From positions 11,605,501 through 11,669,500 of the forward strand of contig CM034402.1 of assembly GCA_019925095.2 (NCBI GenBank): a DNA stretch of 64,000 bases. The letters are read 5' to 3'. Position 1 is the stretch's first letter. The number at the start of each line of letters is the position of its first letter. Position numbers and translations under genes: made by a program. The notes below the pieces were generated by a model that was not told the origin of the DNA, did not search any database, and was given only the letters and a program-made list of their open reading frames with translations. Shown in pieces: positions 8,697-18,791 of this stretch. This DNA comes from Dendrolimus kikuchii. Its lineage: Eukaryota > Arthropoda > Insecta > Lepidoptera > Lasiocampidae.

Positions 8697-10437
8697 TTTT
8701 GTCCTTTTTGCCCTTTTGACCTTTTGCCCTTTTGCCCTTTTGCCCCTTTGCCCTTTTGCCCTTTTGACCTTTTGCCCTTTTGCCTTTTTGCCCTTGGGCC
8801 CGTTTTCCCTTTTGCCCTTTTGACTTTTTCCCTTTTGCTCTTTTGCCCTTTTGCCCTTTTGCCCTTCTGCCCTTCTGCCCTTCTGCTCTTAAGCCCTTAA
8901 GCCCTTTTGCGCTTTTGCCCTTATGCCCATTTGCCCTTTTGCCTTTTTGCCCATTTGCCCTTTTGCCCTTTTGCCCTTCTGCCCTTCTGCTCTTAAGCCC
9001 TTAAGCCCTTTTGCCCTTTTGCCCATTTGCCCTTTTGCGCGTTTGCCCTTCTGCCCTTCTGCTCTTAAGCCCTTAAGCCCTTTTGCCCTTTTGCCCATTT
9101 GCCCTTTTGCCCGTTTGCCCTTTTGCCCTTTTGCCCTTTTGCCCTTTTGCCCTTCTGCCCTTCTGCTCTTAAGCCCTTTTGCGCTTTTTCCCTTTTGCCC
9201 TTTTGCCCTTTTGCCCTCTTGCCCTTTTGCCCTCTTGCCCTCTTGCCCTCTTGCCCTCTTGCCCTCTTGCCCTCTTGCCCTCTTGCCCTCTTGCCCTCTT
9301 GCCCTCTTGCCCTCTTGCCCTCTTGCCCTTTTGCCCTTTTGCCCTTTTGCCCTTTTGCCCTTTTGCCCTTTTGCCCTTTTGCCCTTTTGCCCTTTTGCCC
9401 TTTTGCCCTTTTGCCCTTTTGCCCTTTTGCCCTTTTGCCCTTTTGCCCTTTTGCCCTTTTGCCCTTTTGCCCTTTTGCCCTTTTGCCCTTTTGCCCTTTT
9501 GCCCTTTTGCCCTTTTGCCCTTTTGCCCTTTTGCCCATTTGCCCTTTTGCCCTTTTGCCCTTTTGCCCTTTTGCCCTTTTGCCCTTTTGCCCTTTTGCCC
9601 TTTTGCCCTTTTGCTCTTAAGCCCTTAAGCCCTTTTGCCCTTTTGCCCATTTGCCCTTTTGCGCGTTTGCCCTTCTGCCCTTCTGCTCTTAAGCCCTTAA
9701 GCCCTTTTGCCCTTTTGCCCTTTTGCCCTTTTGCCCTTTTGCCCTTTTGCCCTTTTGCCCTTTTGCCCTTTTGCCCTTTTGCCCTTTTGCCCTTTTGCCC
9801 TTTTGCCCTTTTGCCCTTTTGCCCTTTTGCCCTTTTGCCCTTTTGCCCTTTTGCCCTTTTGCCCTTTTGCCCTTTTGCCCTTTTGCCCTTTTGCCCTTTT
9901 GCCCTTTTGCCCTTTTGCCCTTTTGCCCTTTTGCCCTTTTGCCCTTTTGCCCTTTTGCCCTTTTGCCCTTTTGCCCTTTTGCCCTTTTGCCCTTTTGCCC
10001 TTTTGCCCTTTTGCCCTTTTGCCCTTTTGCCCTTTTGCCCTTTTGCCCTTTTGCCCTTTTGCCCTTTTGCCCTTTTGCCCTTTTGCCCTTTTGCCCTTTT
10101 GCCCTTTTGCCCTTTTGCCCTTTTGCCCTTTTGCCCTTTTGCCCTTTTGCCCTTTTGCCCTTTTGCCCTTTTGCCCTTTTGCCCTTTTGCCCTTTTGCCC
10201 TTTTGCCCTTTTGCCCTTTTGCCCTTTTGCCCTTTTGCCCTTTTGCCCTTTTGCCCTTTTGCCCTTTTGCCCTTTTGCCCTTTTGCCCTTTTGCCCTTTT
10301 GCCCTTTAGCCCTTTTGCCCTTTTGCCCTTTTGCCCTTTTGCCCTTTTGCCCTTTTGCCCTTTTGCCCTTTTGCCCTTTTGCCCTTTTGCCCTTTTGCCC
10401 TTTTGCCCTTTTGCCCTTTTGCTCTTCGACTCCTTTT
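8697..10437 (-). repeat. 8-bp minisatellite, GGGCAAAA on the minus strand
   Basis: About 215 head-to-tail units of TTTTGCCC (plus strand). There are long pure blocks (about 9325-9530 and 9700-10305), a CCCTCTTG variant block (about 9216-9325), and interspersed CTTCTGCC, TTAAGCCC and GCCCATTT variants. The edges decay into CTTTTTGTC-like units up to ~10530. Neither strand of the unit yields a stop codon in any frame, so long reading frames up to 518 codons appear. These are not genes. The minus strand offers a G-triplet every 8 bases. Confidence 0.97.
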
Positions 10438-11069
10438 TGTCCTTTTTGTCCATGTTGCTTTTTTTGTCCTTTTTGCTGATGTTGCTCTTTTTGTCCTTTT
10501 TGCTGATGTTGTTCCTTTTGTCATTTTTATAGTTTTCATTGACGGGGGATAGATAAATAAAACTAGGACTGTTTGTAATAGAGGATGAAAGTTTGGATGA
10601 GACCAATCATTTCTCAAGTTCATAGATATAAAAATGCATCGTCTATAAAAATGCGATAGTAACTCGATATGTCTTTCTGTTAAATTTTCGGAAAACACTG
10701 GGAATACTGGATCGTTTTTATTGTAATTTTGTTTAAATGTAGTTTTAATGCCGAAAATGGACATATATACTCATGCCAAGAGATCGGCATGAGAATATAT
10801 CAAGCATCGAGTTTGCGATATAAAATGAAGTGAATTTTTCGGGGGCAAATGGCACTAACATAAAAATGGTGTACATTGTAACCTGTATTAACGCCTGCTC
10901 TTTAAACAAGAAGCAGGAACTAGAGGTTAACCCGCGGCGCAGCCGCGGGGTAAACTCTAGTATACCTATAATGTCATTGTCGTTACCATGATGATGTATT
11001 TGTTAGTGAATAGCAACGGTTGCGTTAATAAAACGCAGTCGGAGGGCCATGTTTTCGGCTATATTGACG

Positions 11070-11312
11070 GCCTCTATGGTTGAGCGGGCTAAGCGTTTGA
11101 CGGCTTACCTCACTGCAACGCAGAGGTTCCGGGTTCGATTTCTGTTATGGTAAATTTCGGAAACAATATTTGTTTGTTATTTACTATGGTCGGGGTGTCT
11201 TATATCGACCCCAGAATAGTCCGCTGTATAATACCCATAACACAAACGTAACTTGCTTAATTTTGGGATATACAATATGTGTGTTTGTCTGCCGATTATT
11301 TATTATTATTAA
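11070..11312 (+). mobile_element. SINE-2 copy 2, tRNA-derived head
   Basis: The head has A-box-like TGGTTGAGCGG (11077-11087) and B-box GGTTCGATTT (11132-11141) after a stem region resembling a long-variable-arm tRNA. The body has GGTAAATTTCGGAAACAA, GTCCGCTGTATAATACC and TGTCTGCCGATTATT, with an ATT-rich tail. Other copies are at 1, 15278 (interrupted) and 19772. Confidence 0.8.
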
Positions 11313-11347
11313 TATTCGCTAATTTTATTGCTAATTTGATTAATATT

Positions 11348-11389
11348 TGTTCGTGCCTACCCCGCAAGGGAACTGGCGTAAAGTTATGT
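11348..11389 (+). mobile_element. LINE-B copy 3, only ~41 bases
   Basis: It holds GTTCGTGCCTACCCCGCAAG and the following AACTGGCG...TTATGT, i.e. only the very 3' end of LINE-B. ATTAATATT flanks it at 11339-11347 and 11390-11398, a likely 9-bp target duplication. Confidence 0.75.
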
Positions 11390-11398
11390 ATTAATATT

Positions 11399-11688
11399 CG
11401 CCTACTTCTCGGGAACAGTATTTTTTTTCAGGATGAAAGGTCCTCTATGTCCTATTCTATACTACTGAGAACGCGTATGCAAAATTTTGTGACGATCTAT
11501 TGCGCAGTTAGGCCTGAAAACGCCACAAACAAACACACGTTCCCATTTATAATATATTAGGACATACAATTAATAAACTAATAAAAAGACGAAATCTTAA
11601 CTTTAACTAAACCTAATTAATACTAATAAAAGTGTAGTATTCTACTTATAATTCCTTAAGTCTACAAATTATAATACTGAGCCTAGTT
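11399..11688. other. No gene seen
   Basis: AT-rich flank with no supported feature. Confidence 0.5.
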
Positions 11689-11689
11689 T

Positions 11690-11835
11690 TCAATACCTGA
11701 GGAGCCAAGGTTGGTTACGATACCTTACTGGATCGCTACACCCGATTCCTTGTCCAGGGTAGGAGCCAGATCTTAATCACCTAAAGAGTCATTTAGGCGT
11801 TTTAAGATCTATTAGAATAAATAGGTTAACTTTTA
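11690..11835 (-). pseudogene. LINE-C remnant, highly decayed
   Basis: On the minus strand it aligns by eye to the end of the LINE-C frame at 46098-46300: TCTTTAGGTGAT (for the SGD position), a GGCTCCTACC block, GCGATCCAGTAAGG (for AIQRG) and the LLGTLP-like end. It contains several stops. Confidence 0.5.
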
Positions 11836-12182
11836 AGTTTTTTTGATTACTCAAACTATGAATATATTAATCTACACGAACGAATCCACGGGCAATAGCT
11901 AATATATACTATATCGCTAAGTTTAGACAGTTGGTTAAGATGACATTGTTGTCTGCCAGACCTTTAAAGGAAAATAGTATCGTCTAGACAAGATATCTAC
12001 TTTACTCGGTACTGTAGTTGACGATTCGATTATTATCTTAAATATTCGGGCAGAGCATTGTTTTAAGTAAGATAATCGATTAAATATTAATTAAACAAAA
12101 GATTGATACATCATAACGCTTATAACAAGTAGGGATATGCTTATTTGACAGCGTTTTACATCTAAGTTCATTTGTTTATGAG

Positions 12183-12245
12183 TATGCACTACTTAAGATT
12201 TTTTCTGAGATAATGTGCATAACATTTACTACGTGCTGAATACGA
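12183..12245 (+). repeat. SINE-1 fragment, degenerate
   Basis: TATGCACTACTTA, TTTTCTGAGATAATGTGCAT, AACATTTACTACGTGCTGAA follows the SINE-1 order seen at 3495-3555. Confidence 0.5.
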
Positions 12246-12269
12246 ATGAAAATCCCACTTTTTTTTGTT

Positions 12270-13078
12270 TTTCTATTTTATATAGCTGGAGTACAGCAGA
12301 CAGACTGACGGCCCACCTGATGGAAAGTGGTTAACGTCGCCTATAGATGTTTGCAACACCGGAGATGTTACCAACGCGCTGCCTGCCACAAATAAATTTT
12401 ATGACACCCTTTTTGAAAAACTCCATATCGTAGTGCTGTGGGAAAATCTCGGCTGGGAGCTCGTTTCAAATCCCAACAGTACGCAAGAGAAACGTTCTAC
12501 AGAACCGTTGCATACATGAGAGAAACGGCTCAAGGAAGTGCGGATGAACTCCCAACGGATAGCGAGCGGCGCGATGGTAGAAAGAGGACGAAGGCACCAT
12601 TCGAAACAGTTCTTCGGAACACTCCCCGTTATACAGTCTGTAGAATACGGAGAGAGATGCGAAGTCTCTCCTAAGACTAAGCGTATCTAGACCGTCTGTG
12701 AATATGGGATCATCAACAAAGCGAACGGATAGACGTTGAATACAGTCCAGGGGATTAACTTGGTAGGCAGGTGCTCTAGCCCAAAAGCGTGAGCAGTACT
12801 CCATATGCGGCCTCACCTGGGCTTTATAAAGCACAAGGCGTTGCCGCAGTGTGAAGTACTGCTTGGACCGGTTTAGCACTTCCAGCTTCTTCGAGGCAAG
12901 TTTTGCCTTGCCTTCAAGATGGTCCGTGAACTGTTGTACATCGTTCGCGATGTCAACACCGAGGATCCCAATACTCTTGGAGGTGGTAAGGGGAGTTCCT
13001 GGGAACTGAAGCGCTTGCTCGAATGGAGTTTTTTGGCAGAGAATACGCCACTAGACCTGTGTCCTCTACTAATCGGAC
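12270..13078 (-). mobile_element. LINE-A copy, 5'-truncated, with 3' UTR
   Basis: The longest LINE-A remnant. The coding part lies at 12430-13078, and the 3' UTR with the shared tail (GACGGCCCACCTGATGG complement) runs to about 12270. The region right of 13078 is not recognised. Confidence 0.75.
12430..13078 (-). pseudogene. LINE-A reverse transcriptase tail (CR1-like)
   Basis: Minus strand, in order: VFSAKK, one lost base near 13030 shifting the frame, then EQALQFPGTPL, GILGVDIANDVQQF, EGKAKLASKKLEVLNRSKQYF, TLRQRLVLYKAQVRPHMEYC, NPLDCIQRLSVRFVDD, SLRRDFASLSVFYRLYNGEC and LGVHPH. This is the connection region of a CR1/jockey-type LINE that follows the YADD catalytic domain, which is not present. 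It is a dead 5'-truncated copy. The first methionine at 12879 is internal, since the frame is open upstream of it. Confidence 0.8.
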
Positions 13079-13285
13079 TCGTATAAGGCATAAGTGTGGC
13101 GGAAAAGAACGGGTATCCAAATATGTTGTACCGTGATATAAATGAATTCAATAACTATTCAAAAACTCGGTCCTCTAATATTATGACCTCACACTCGTAT
13201 TCACTACACTAGTCGAAAATATGTAACGTTTTATAAAAAGATAAAATTATTCCAGTTGTTTAAAATGTCAAATATATATTGGACA

Positions 13286-13907
13286 CTAGCTGTACCGGGC
13301 GGACGTTGTCCTGCCCTTAGAAATAAAAATCTAGATCCCGATTGCAGCGACATTTACCGGGACCAATAGTTAATTTAAACCATTCTCGAATCCACTTTAA
13401 TAAAAACCATCAAAATAGGTCCCACCGTTTAGGAAGACTTTAGGGGTGCCACCCACCAGTAGGTCTATAATCTTAACCATCCCGGGACTTAACACACACA
13501 AAAATAATTTAACCTAAATATTGGAACCCGATTACAGCTAAATTAATTATTTTACATATATTTTATCAATAAAATAACTTCGACCGAAGCATCTGTCTTA
13601 AACGATATGCAGTTTTTTTTATATCCTCTTTGGCGATATTTGCAGCACGCATTCTGTCAATTCTATGTCTAACGTCATAAGGTTAAATTAAAAAAAGTTT
13701 ATATTGTCCAAAGCGGTAACTAAGGTTAGATTAGAAATAATTTTACATTGTGGTTAAGTGTTCTTAAATTTTCTAATTTTCCGCGTAATTTTCTTAATTT
13801 TTCTTTCATAAGAACCTTCTTCTGACAATAACAAACACAACAGAAAAAGAATTAGCGAAATCGGTCCAGCCGCTCACGCGTGATGGCGTGACCAAGGAAA
13901 ATAGAGA
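13286..13907 (-). mobile_element. Helitron-like element
   Basis: On the minus strand it runs A|TCTCTATTTTCC (13907 leftwards) to CTAG (13289-13286) followed by T, fitting Helitron ends. The terminal region CCGGTACAGCTAG is the usual GC-rich 3' end. The right part includes TCGGTCCAGCCGCTCACGCG. No coding capacity. Confidence 0.5.
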
Positions 13908-13913
13908 TTCATT

Positions 13914-14234
13914 TTTATCCGTGCAGGAACGGAGAAAGAATACAATTTCCTGCGGCTTGGCGGCCTGTCGTAAGAGGCGACTAAACAACCTACAGCCAGG
14001 TGGTAGGGTATTTGCTCGACTGGATGGCGACCACCCCTGGTCTAGAGTATGCCGCCATAACAACCTTGTGTTGTGTTCCGGCATTAGTGACCAGGTTCCA
14101 GTCCCCTTTAAGAGAGTAGCAGCGCATTTGTAGCACCTTTGTTGTTGCAAATGTCCATAGGCGATGGTAACCGCTTTCCATCAAGTGGGCCGTCTGCTTG
14201 TCTGCTGAACTCCTGCAATAAAAAATATAAAAAA
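13914..14234 (+). mobile_element. SINE-A copy, full length
   Basis: About 315 bp from ATCCGTGCAGGAACGG through CCTGTCGTAAGAGGCGACT, TCTAGAGTATGCCGCCATAA, CCGGCATTAGTGACCAGG, TTGCAAATGTCCATAGGCGA, GTGGGCCGTCTGC to CCTGCAATAAAAAA. The last ~90 bases match the LINE-A 3' UTR. Other full copies are at 23268 (-), 36295 (+), 41905 (-) and 58230 (-). I see no clear A or B box, so it may be a LINE-A deletion derivative rather than a pol III SINE. Confidence 0.75.
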
Positions 14235-14589
14235 TACTTATAGATTATATATTGCAGGTAAAAAATTGTTGTTATGAAAATGTACCAAACATTATAAACT
14301 AAATTTGTATTATTTGACATGTGAAATACAATGTTTTGCGCCAGTTTAAACATGTTCTACTTGATAATTAGATTGTGAATTCAGTGTTCTGAAAATTAAT
14401 GTTATTTTAGGAAGGATGGGCATATTCTGTTCGGTGTATTTGTAATTCGATAATAATATCAGACATATTAGTAAAATACAGCTTAATTGAAATCACTTGA
14501 TATTCTGTTGTTTGGTAAATATCGACATCATAGTTCTGATATAAAGTGGAGCGTCTACAGCTTGTGATTGTTTATATATATAGTTATAT

Positions 14590-14620
14590 AGTTTATATAT
14601 ATATATATATATATAATAAA
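14590..14620. repeat. (TA)n microsatellite
   Basis: A TATATA run of about 25 bases within a longer TA-rich patch. Confidence 0.9.
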
Positions 14621-14640
14621 CAACGCAATACACTAACCAG

Positions 14641-14735
14641 TTACAATATTTTTAGGCAAAACAATAGGGGGCCTTATCGCTTAAAGCCATCTCTCCCGTG
14701 TAACCTATTTTGAACACTTATTTCACAAAATACAA
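14641..14735 (+). repeat. Dispersed repeat F, copy 1
   Basis: AAAACAATAGGGGGCCTTATCG and CTTAAAGCCATCTC...CAACCTA match 30235-30300. It is probably the inverted tail of a LINE. The family is not identified. Confidence 0.55.
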
Positions 14736-14739
14736 TGAC

Positions 14740-15270
14740 GATATTAGGAATCTAATACAGTATTTTCATATTTTTTTGTATTGATAGTTAAATATATGAA
14801 CGGTCTGCGCGTTTATACTGTCACTGTAATAGTTGCGCCAATACTAAAATACATATACGCGCAGTACGCAACGAACTGTAGACACCTATATTTTGTTTTA
14901 TTTATTTTTATAACGTAATTCCATGAGGGCTATCGTACTAATTCTTGTGAAAACCTGACAATAAAGCATCAAAATATCCAATTTTTTTTTATAAATATTT
15001 ATGATATACACAGATTAATTAGCTTCGAAAAGTTTTTGAGTTTGTAGTAGTATTTGTATATTTACAGAACTTCTAAACTTGAAATTTAAATTTCCTTGAA
15101 AGTTTGTATGTATGTGTGTATATTTAATACTAATATTTATCATTTTAATATCGTTTAATATTATTAGTTTCATATTAAGTATAAAAATGTATAAAAAATA
15201 TTAATTTATTTATTTATGTGCATACAGTACACTATTACAAACGCGAATACGTCTCGAAGCTAATTTGCCT
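14740..15270. other. AT-rich, nothing recognised
   Basis: No supported feature. Confidence 0.5.
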
Positions 15271-15427
15271 GTACTAATTGATTGATGGTCTATGCGTTTG
15301 ACTGGTCTAAATCTTTACTTGCCCTCCTAGCTTACGGTAACGTGGAGGTTCCGTTTTTTATTCTTGGCGTGGTAAATTTCGTAAACGAAATTCCTCTTAT
15401 TAACTATGTTGTGGGTGTCTGGCTTGG

Positions 15428-15888
15428 GGTCCGTCAGGGCCGCCCGAGGGTATCGTACGATATCCTTTGAAGCGTCTTCCCTGCCCGCCGGCAGTCTGCC
15501 GTGGGACCTGGAGGCCAGAACGCTGGCCTCCTTGTACGTTTGGCGAAAGGAGAAGGAGGCCAGCAGTGGCCGACCTGCACCCCGCGAGATTAAGGGGCGC
15601 AGAGAAGAACTCCGTCAGGTCCATGTGGCAGAATGGGCTAACCGCCCCAACAACCCCAGTGCCGGCCTCGCCCTCATCGAAGCGGTGAGCCCGATAATGT
15701 CAGAATGGCTGAATAGGCGCCATGGCACCCTGACGTTCCGCCTGACGCAGGTCCCTCGTACACAAAGGCCGGAGAGGAGGGACGCGAACCGATCCGTGCG
15801 CCCCCTCTCACCTCGTGGTAAGACCCGAGGTAGTCGGAGAAGCCCAGCTCTCCAGCTTACAATTGAGGGGCCATTGGGAAAAAAAAAA
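15428..15888 (+). pseudogene. R1-type LINE reverse transcriptase tail
   Basis: A 175-codon frame crosses this insert. It contains GYRTISFEASSLPAGSLPWD, LEARTLASLYVWRKEKEA, APREIKGRREELRQVHVAEW, then WLNRRHGTLTFRLTQV. These are typical of the post-polymerase region of R1-clade elements. After TFRLTQ (about 15755) the similarity stops, before the expected C-C-H-C knuckle, so an internal deletion or frameshift is likely. It ends in an A10 run (15879-15888). The reading frame begins in SINE sequence, so the start codon is spurious. Confidence 0.75.
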
Positions 15889-15936
15889 TGGACCCCAAAG
15901 TTTTTCATTGAATATTACCTGCAGCACGTGTAACTT

Positions 15937-15974
15937 GCCTAGCTATACAGTGAGCATTCACTGTATAGCTAGGC
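15937..15974. repeat. Perfect 17-bp inverted repeat, 4-nt loop
   Basis: Arms 15937-15953 and 15958-15974 surround GCAT. They lie in SINE-2 at the site homologous to the palindrome at 71-109. Confidence 0.92.
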
Positions 15975-16000
15975 GAGAAAATGTATATTTTCTGCGGATT

Positions 16001-17570
16001 ATGAAAAAACCTATTAGCATGGCAAGACTTTCGAGATTATCAATATGTAAATTATACCCATATACTTGGACCCCAAGTGATTGGTATCCTGTCAATTTGT
16101 TCAAGACGAAGAAATGTATTATATATTTTAACTTTGCAGCATGAAATCATGAACGTATGAAACCATATACAAAAACTTGATAAATATTATTATAATTATT
16201 ACCATTTTAAGGTTATAAAATGAAAAAAATATTAAGATTACTTAATGTTTTGAATACATTAATATGGTGCCAATCATTGAAGATAGAGGCATCAATATTA
16301 TAGTTTACCTTATATATTAAAAACATATTTTAATATTACCTACGTTTCTTGATTAATGTTGTGCTTGTTTAAGTTTTTTAATAAAGAGCCATATAGCAAA
16401 ATGTAAGAGTAAACCAAGGTAAGTATGACTCTTGTTACATTATAAAACATAAATGTAAATACATTATTTTATATATATTTATTGTTTATTCCTCCATTTT
16501 TCGCCTTAATTTTAATATTCCTTACCAACAACAAGGAAAACAGGCGGCACGCCAAATAATGAAAATGTTTATATAAAATTAAATTATCGTGGAAAATATA
16601 ATTAGTGTAAAAGTGTATAGCTTAAGGCCTGAGGTGCCCACAAAATTGTGTTTGTTTGTAGCAAATTTTGTTTATTTCAATAAATGATTAATTTATAGTA
16701 ATACTTTTTGATTCTGATTATTAAGTACAGTTATACACGCCATATGAACAATTCTTCATTCTACTGTCATCCGTTATCAGTCAATCGAAGTCCAGTGATG
16801 AACTTTAGCCACCTTACATGTACACCACATATTTTTCTCATATCCTTCCGTTGTTCGTGTCCAACCTCTACTGGCAATCTTACGCTGGTTATAAGTACAC
16901 TGGCTCGGGATGCCTTCTAAAGTACGTTTCTGAGGAATGTCTGCTCCATCACTCATTTTTCCAGCTACAGACCGGACTTCTTGGCTTGCGAATGAGCCGA
17001 TATGTAATTAATTATATACGTATATATACATGTAGACATATAAACAGAGGATCCCTATATGGCTCTTTGGAATTTGTTTTTCGTGTATATTCATATCTGG
17101 TTGCGCCAAAGAACACCTCCTCATAAATTCTTCCTCCCCATCAAGAAAAGAATAAACTTTTAAATGAAGAATGCGCAAAACAAGGGACATTTAGCTAGTG
17201 TCAGTGCTGTCACCGCAATACATATAACGATAGTTGGAACATAAAGGAAAATAAACTATTATAATTTCATTTAACGATCATAAGCATATCCTAGTGGGTG
17301 TGTAAACCTCCGGGGGACGAGTGCAATGTGGTGTTGGACTGGTGGCGAGGTGAGTCACTCTTCCCTTGCTTCTTCTTCCACGTCCCTTTGCCTTCTCCCG
17401 GCCACCGCATCGCGCCTGCAATATCCCTTTTTTTATAAAAGCTGTCTTTTTAACCGTCTAGTTATAGGGTAATAGGTTCTTTTTTGTTTTTAATTCTTTT
17501 GTCATCTATATACAGGATTATAACCTAATTTATTACTACAAAATAGAATAAAATAAGAAATATAAAAAAA
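16001..17570. other. AT-rich; weak coding-like patch on the minus strand
   Basis: Mostly featureless. Two short minus-strand frames (17190-17008, and ~16956-16780 of 59 codons) have an ordinary protein-like composition, but no family is recognised. A GC-richer patch at 17300-17410 is also unassigned. Confidence 0.4.
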
Positions 17571-17574
17571 ATTG

Positions 17575-17745
17575 CTGGGTCTGTTGCTGGTTAGTTTTTT
17601 GTCGCTTCTTTTCCTAAACAGCAATAACACGTTACGAAGCGTTGTACACAGAATAGGAAGTAAAATGAAGTTTAACTTATATGTATCACCTTCAAAAAGT
17701 GTTCTCCAGTGGAACTTATTTTGAATAAAAACTTTTAAATTTGAT
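17575..17745 (+). repeat. LINE-D 3' UTR end, copy 2
   Basis: AATAACACGTTACGAAGCG, TACACAGAATAGGAAG and AGTGTTCTCCAGTGGAAC match the reverse complement of 4280-4445. It ends near GAATAAAAACTTTT. Confidence 0.7.
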
Positions 17746-17749
17746 ATTG

Positions 17750-18250
17750 AAAATACTAAACACCTACAACCAATACTATGAGTTTATATGTATCGATTTC
17801 GGTTTCAGGTAAATCAAATTATTCCCAAACCCGTAGAGAAGGGATAAACAAACATAGAAACAATCCAACAAATACACCTTAACATTTATATTAGTATGAA
17901 TGTATATGTACATCTAGGTTTTGGCAGATCGCCCGAAATCCCAAACCAAAGATCATTATTAACTAAATGATTATGCAAGCAAACTTGGTTCGAAGGAGGA
18001 GCCCCGTCGGATCAAATTAATGCGCTAATATAGAGAGAGTTGTTCCCAAGAGTGCAATCTTAAAGGCTTTGTGATTTGAAGTTGGTACTAATTTTGAATT
18101 CAAAACCCTTCCATGGGGTAATAGCCTATTTAGATAGTTAATTCTATGCTACATCCTTACCTGTATTGCATGGTCGATTTAGATTTTGGTTGTCGTTTCC
18201 TATCTTTAATTATTTTAGGATTACTTTGCTTAATATTAAAAAAATAATCC
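17750..18250. other. No gene seen
   Basis: AT-rich, no supported feature. Confidence 0.5.
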
Positions 18251-18254
18251 TTAT

Positions 18255-18558
18255 CGTTCACGTTTGACTACGATCTCGCTTGGTGTTAAGCGAAGAGTTG
18301 ATCTAGTACTACTGCTAGGGCTGCGGAGAGGCTAGGTCATATACCCGTAGCTCTGGCATAAGGCGAAGGAACACCCAGGGGTTTTAGTGGGTATCCCTAA
18401 CTTGGGAGTGGGAATAGCATGGCACCAGTTTTGACTGGACATGCTAGTGCCACCCCCGATCTGGCGAATCCCACACTAGGTCGCGAATTATCCCCCCAAG
18501 GTTCTGCCCTTGTCGCGGCTTAGTCCTCAAACGGATTTACCCCTGGTATAAAAAAAAG
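18255..18558 (+). mobile_element. LINE-E 3' end, copy 1
   Basis: A GC-rich, 3'-anchored repeat ending ACCCCTGGTATAAAAAAAA. Its last ~130 bases match 47606-47731, including GTGCCACCCCCGATCTGGCG and CCAAGGTTCTGCCCTTGTCG. No coding frame is visible. It is probably a LINE or SINE 3' UTR. Confidence 0.65.
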
Positions 18559-18791
18559 TAATATGCACTACCCAGAAGGTATTTATACAAGACTTTAAAA
18601 CAGAAATACACACTTTTGTAAAGAGTTACATTCCTTTGTGGTGCGCATAATATATAAAAAATATGAATGGGACGGACTTTATGTCTTCACAAATGATCAA
18701 GTAAATTGTTCGTCAATAAAGCCCTACCTAACTCCGTAACATTATTACTCACTGAACCTTTCTGCAAAAACATGTTACGCTATATTAATAA

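Larger units (their letters stand above)
8291..10960 (+). mobile_element. Non-autonomous Helitron-like element hosting a giant minisatellite
   Basis: The 5' end is TCCCTATTTAATATTATAAA preceded by A. The 3' end has a hairpin (10931-10938 with 10942-10949, loop GCA), then CTAG at 10957-10960 followed by T. This matches the A|TC...CTRR|T structure of Helitrons. Inside are a TCTG run, two related ~135-bp units with ACCGATTTGGCTGA, and the 8-bp array. No Rep/helicase frame is present. Confidence 0.6.
15278..16000 (+). mobile_element. SINE-2 copy 3, split by an R1-type insertion
   Basis: The left half (15278-15427) has TGGTCTATGCGTTTGAC, GTGGAGGTTCCG and GGTAAATTTCGTAAACG. The right half (15889-16000) has GGACCCCAAAG, GTGTAACTTGCC and TTTTCTGCGGATTA. 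Together they follow the order of the intact copy at 11070-11312. The centre of the right half is a perfect 17-bp palindrome. Confidence 0.7.

Noticed and set aside
8697..10437. CRISPR-like array
   Set aside because: Units are 8 bp with no unique spacers, and the genome is clearly eukaryotic.
8541..10764. Many long open frames (up to 518 codons) on both strands
   Set aside because: They come from an 8-base repeat without stop codons. All frames give the same octapeptide, and there is no start context, domain or non-repeat protein sequence.
11070..11145. tRNA gene (Leu/Ser-like)
   Set aside because: Head of SINE-2. The acceptor end is missing and the sequence runs into a repeated SINE body.
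15406..15933. 175-codon host gene
   Set aside because: It begins in SINE-2, passes through an R1-type LINE fragment and ends in SINE-2 again. The frame is fortuitously open.
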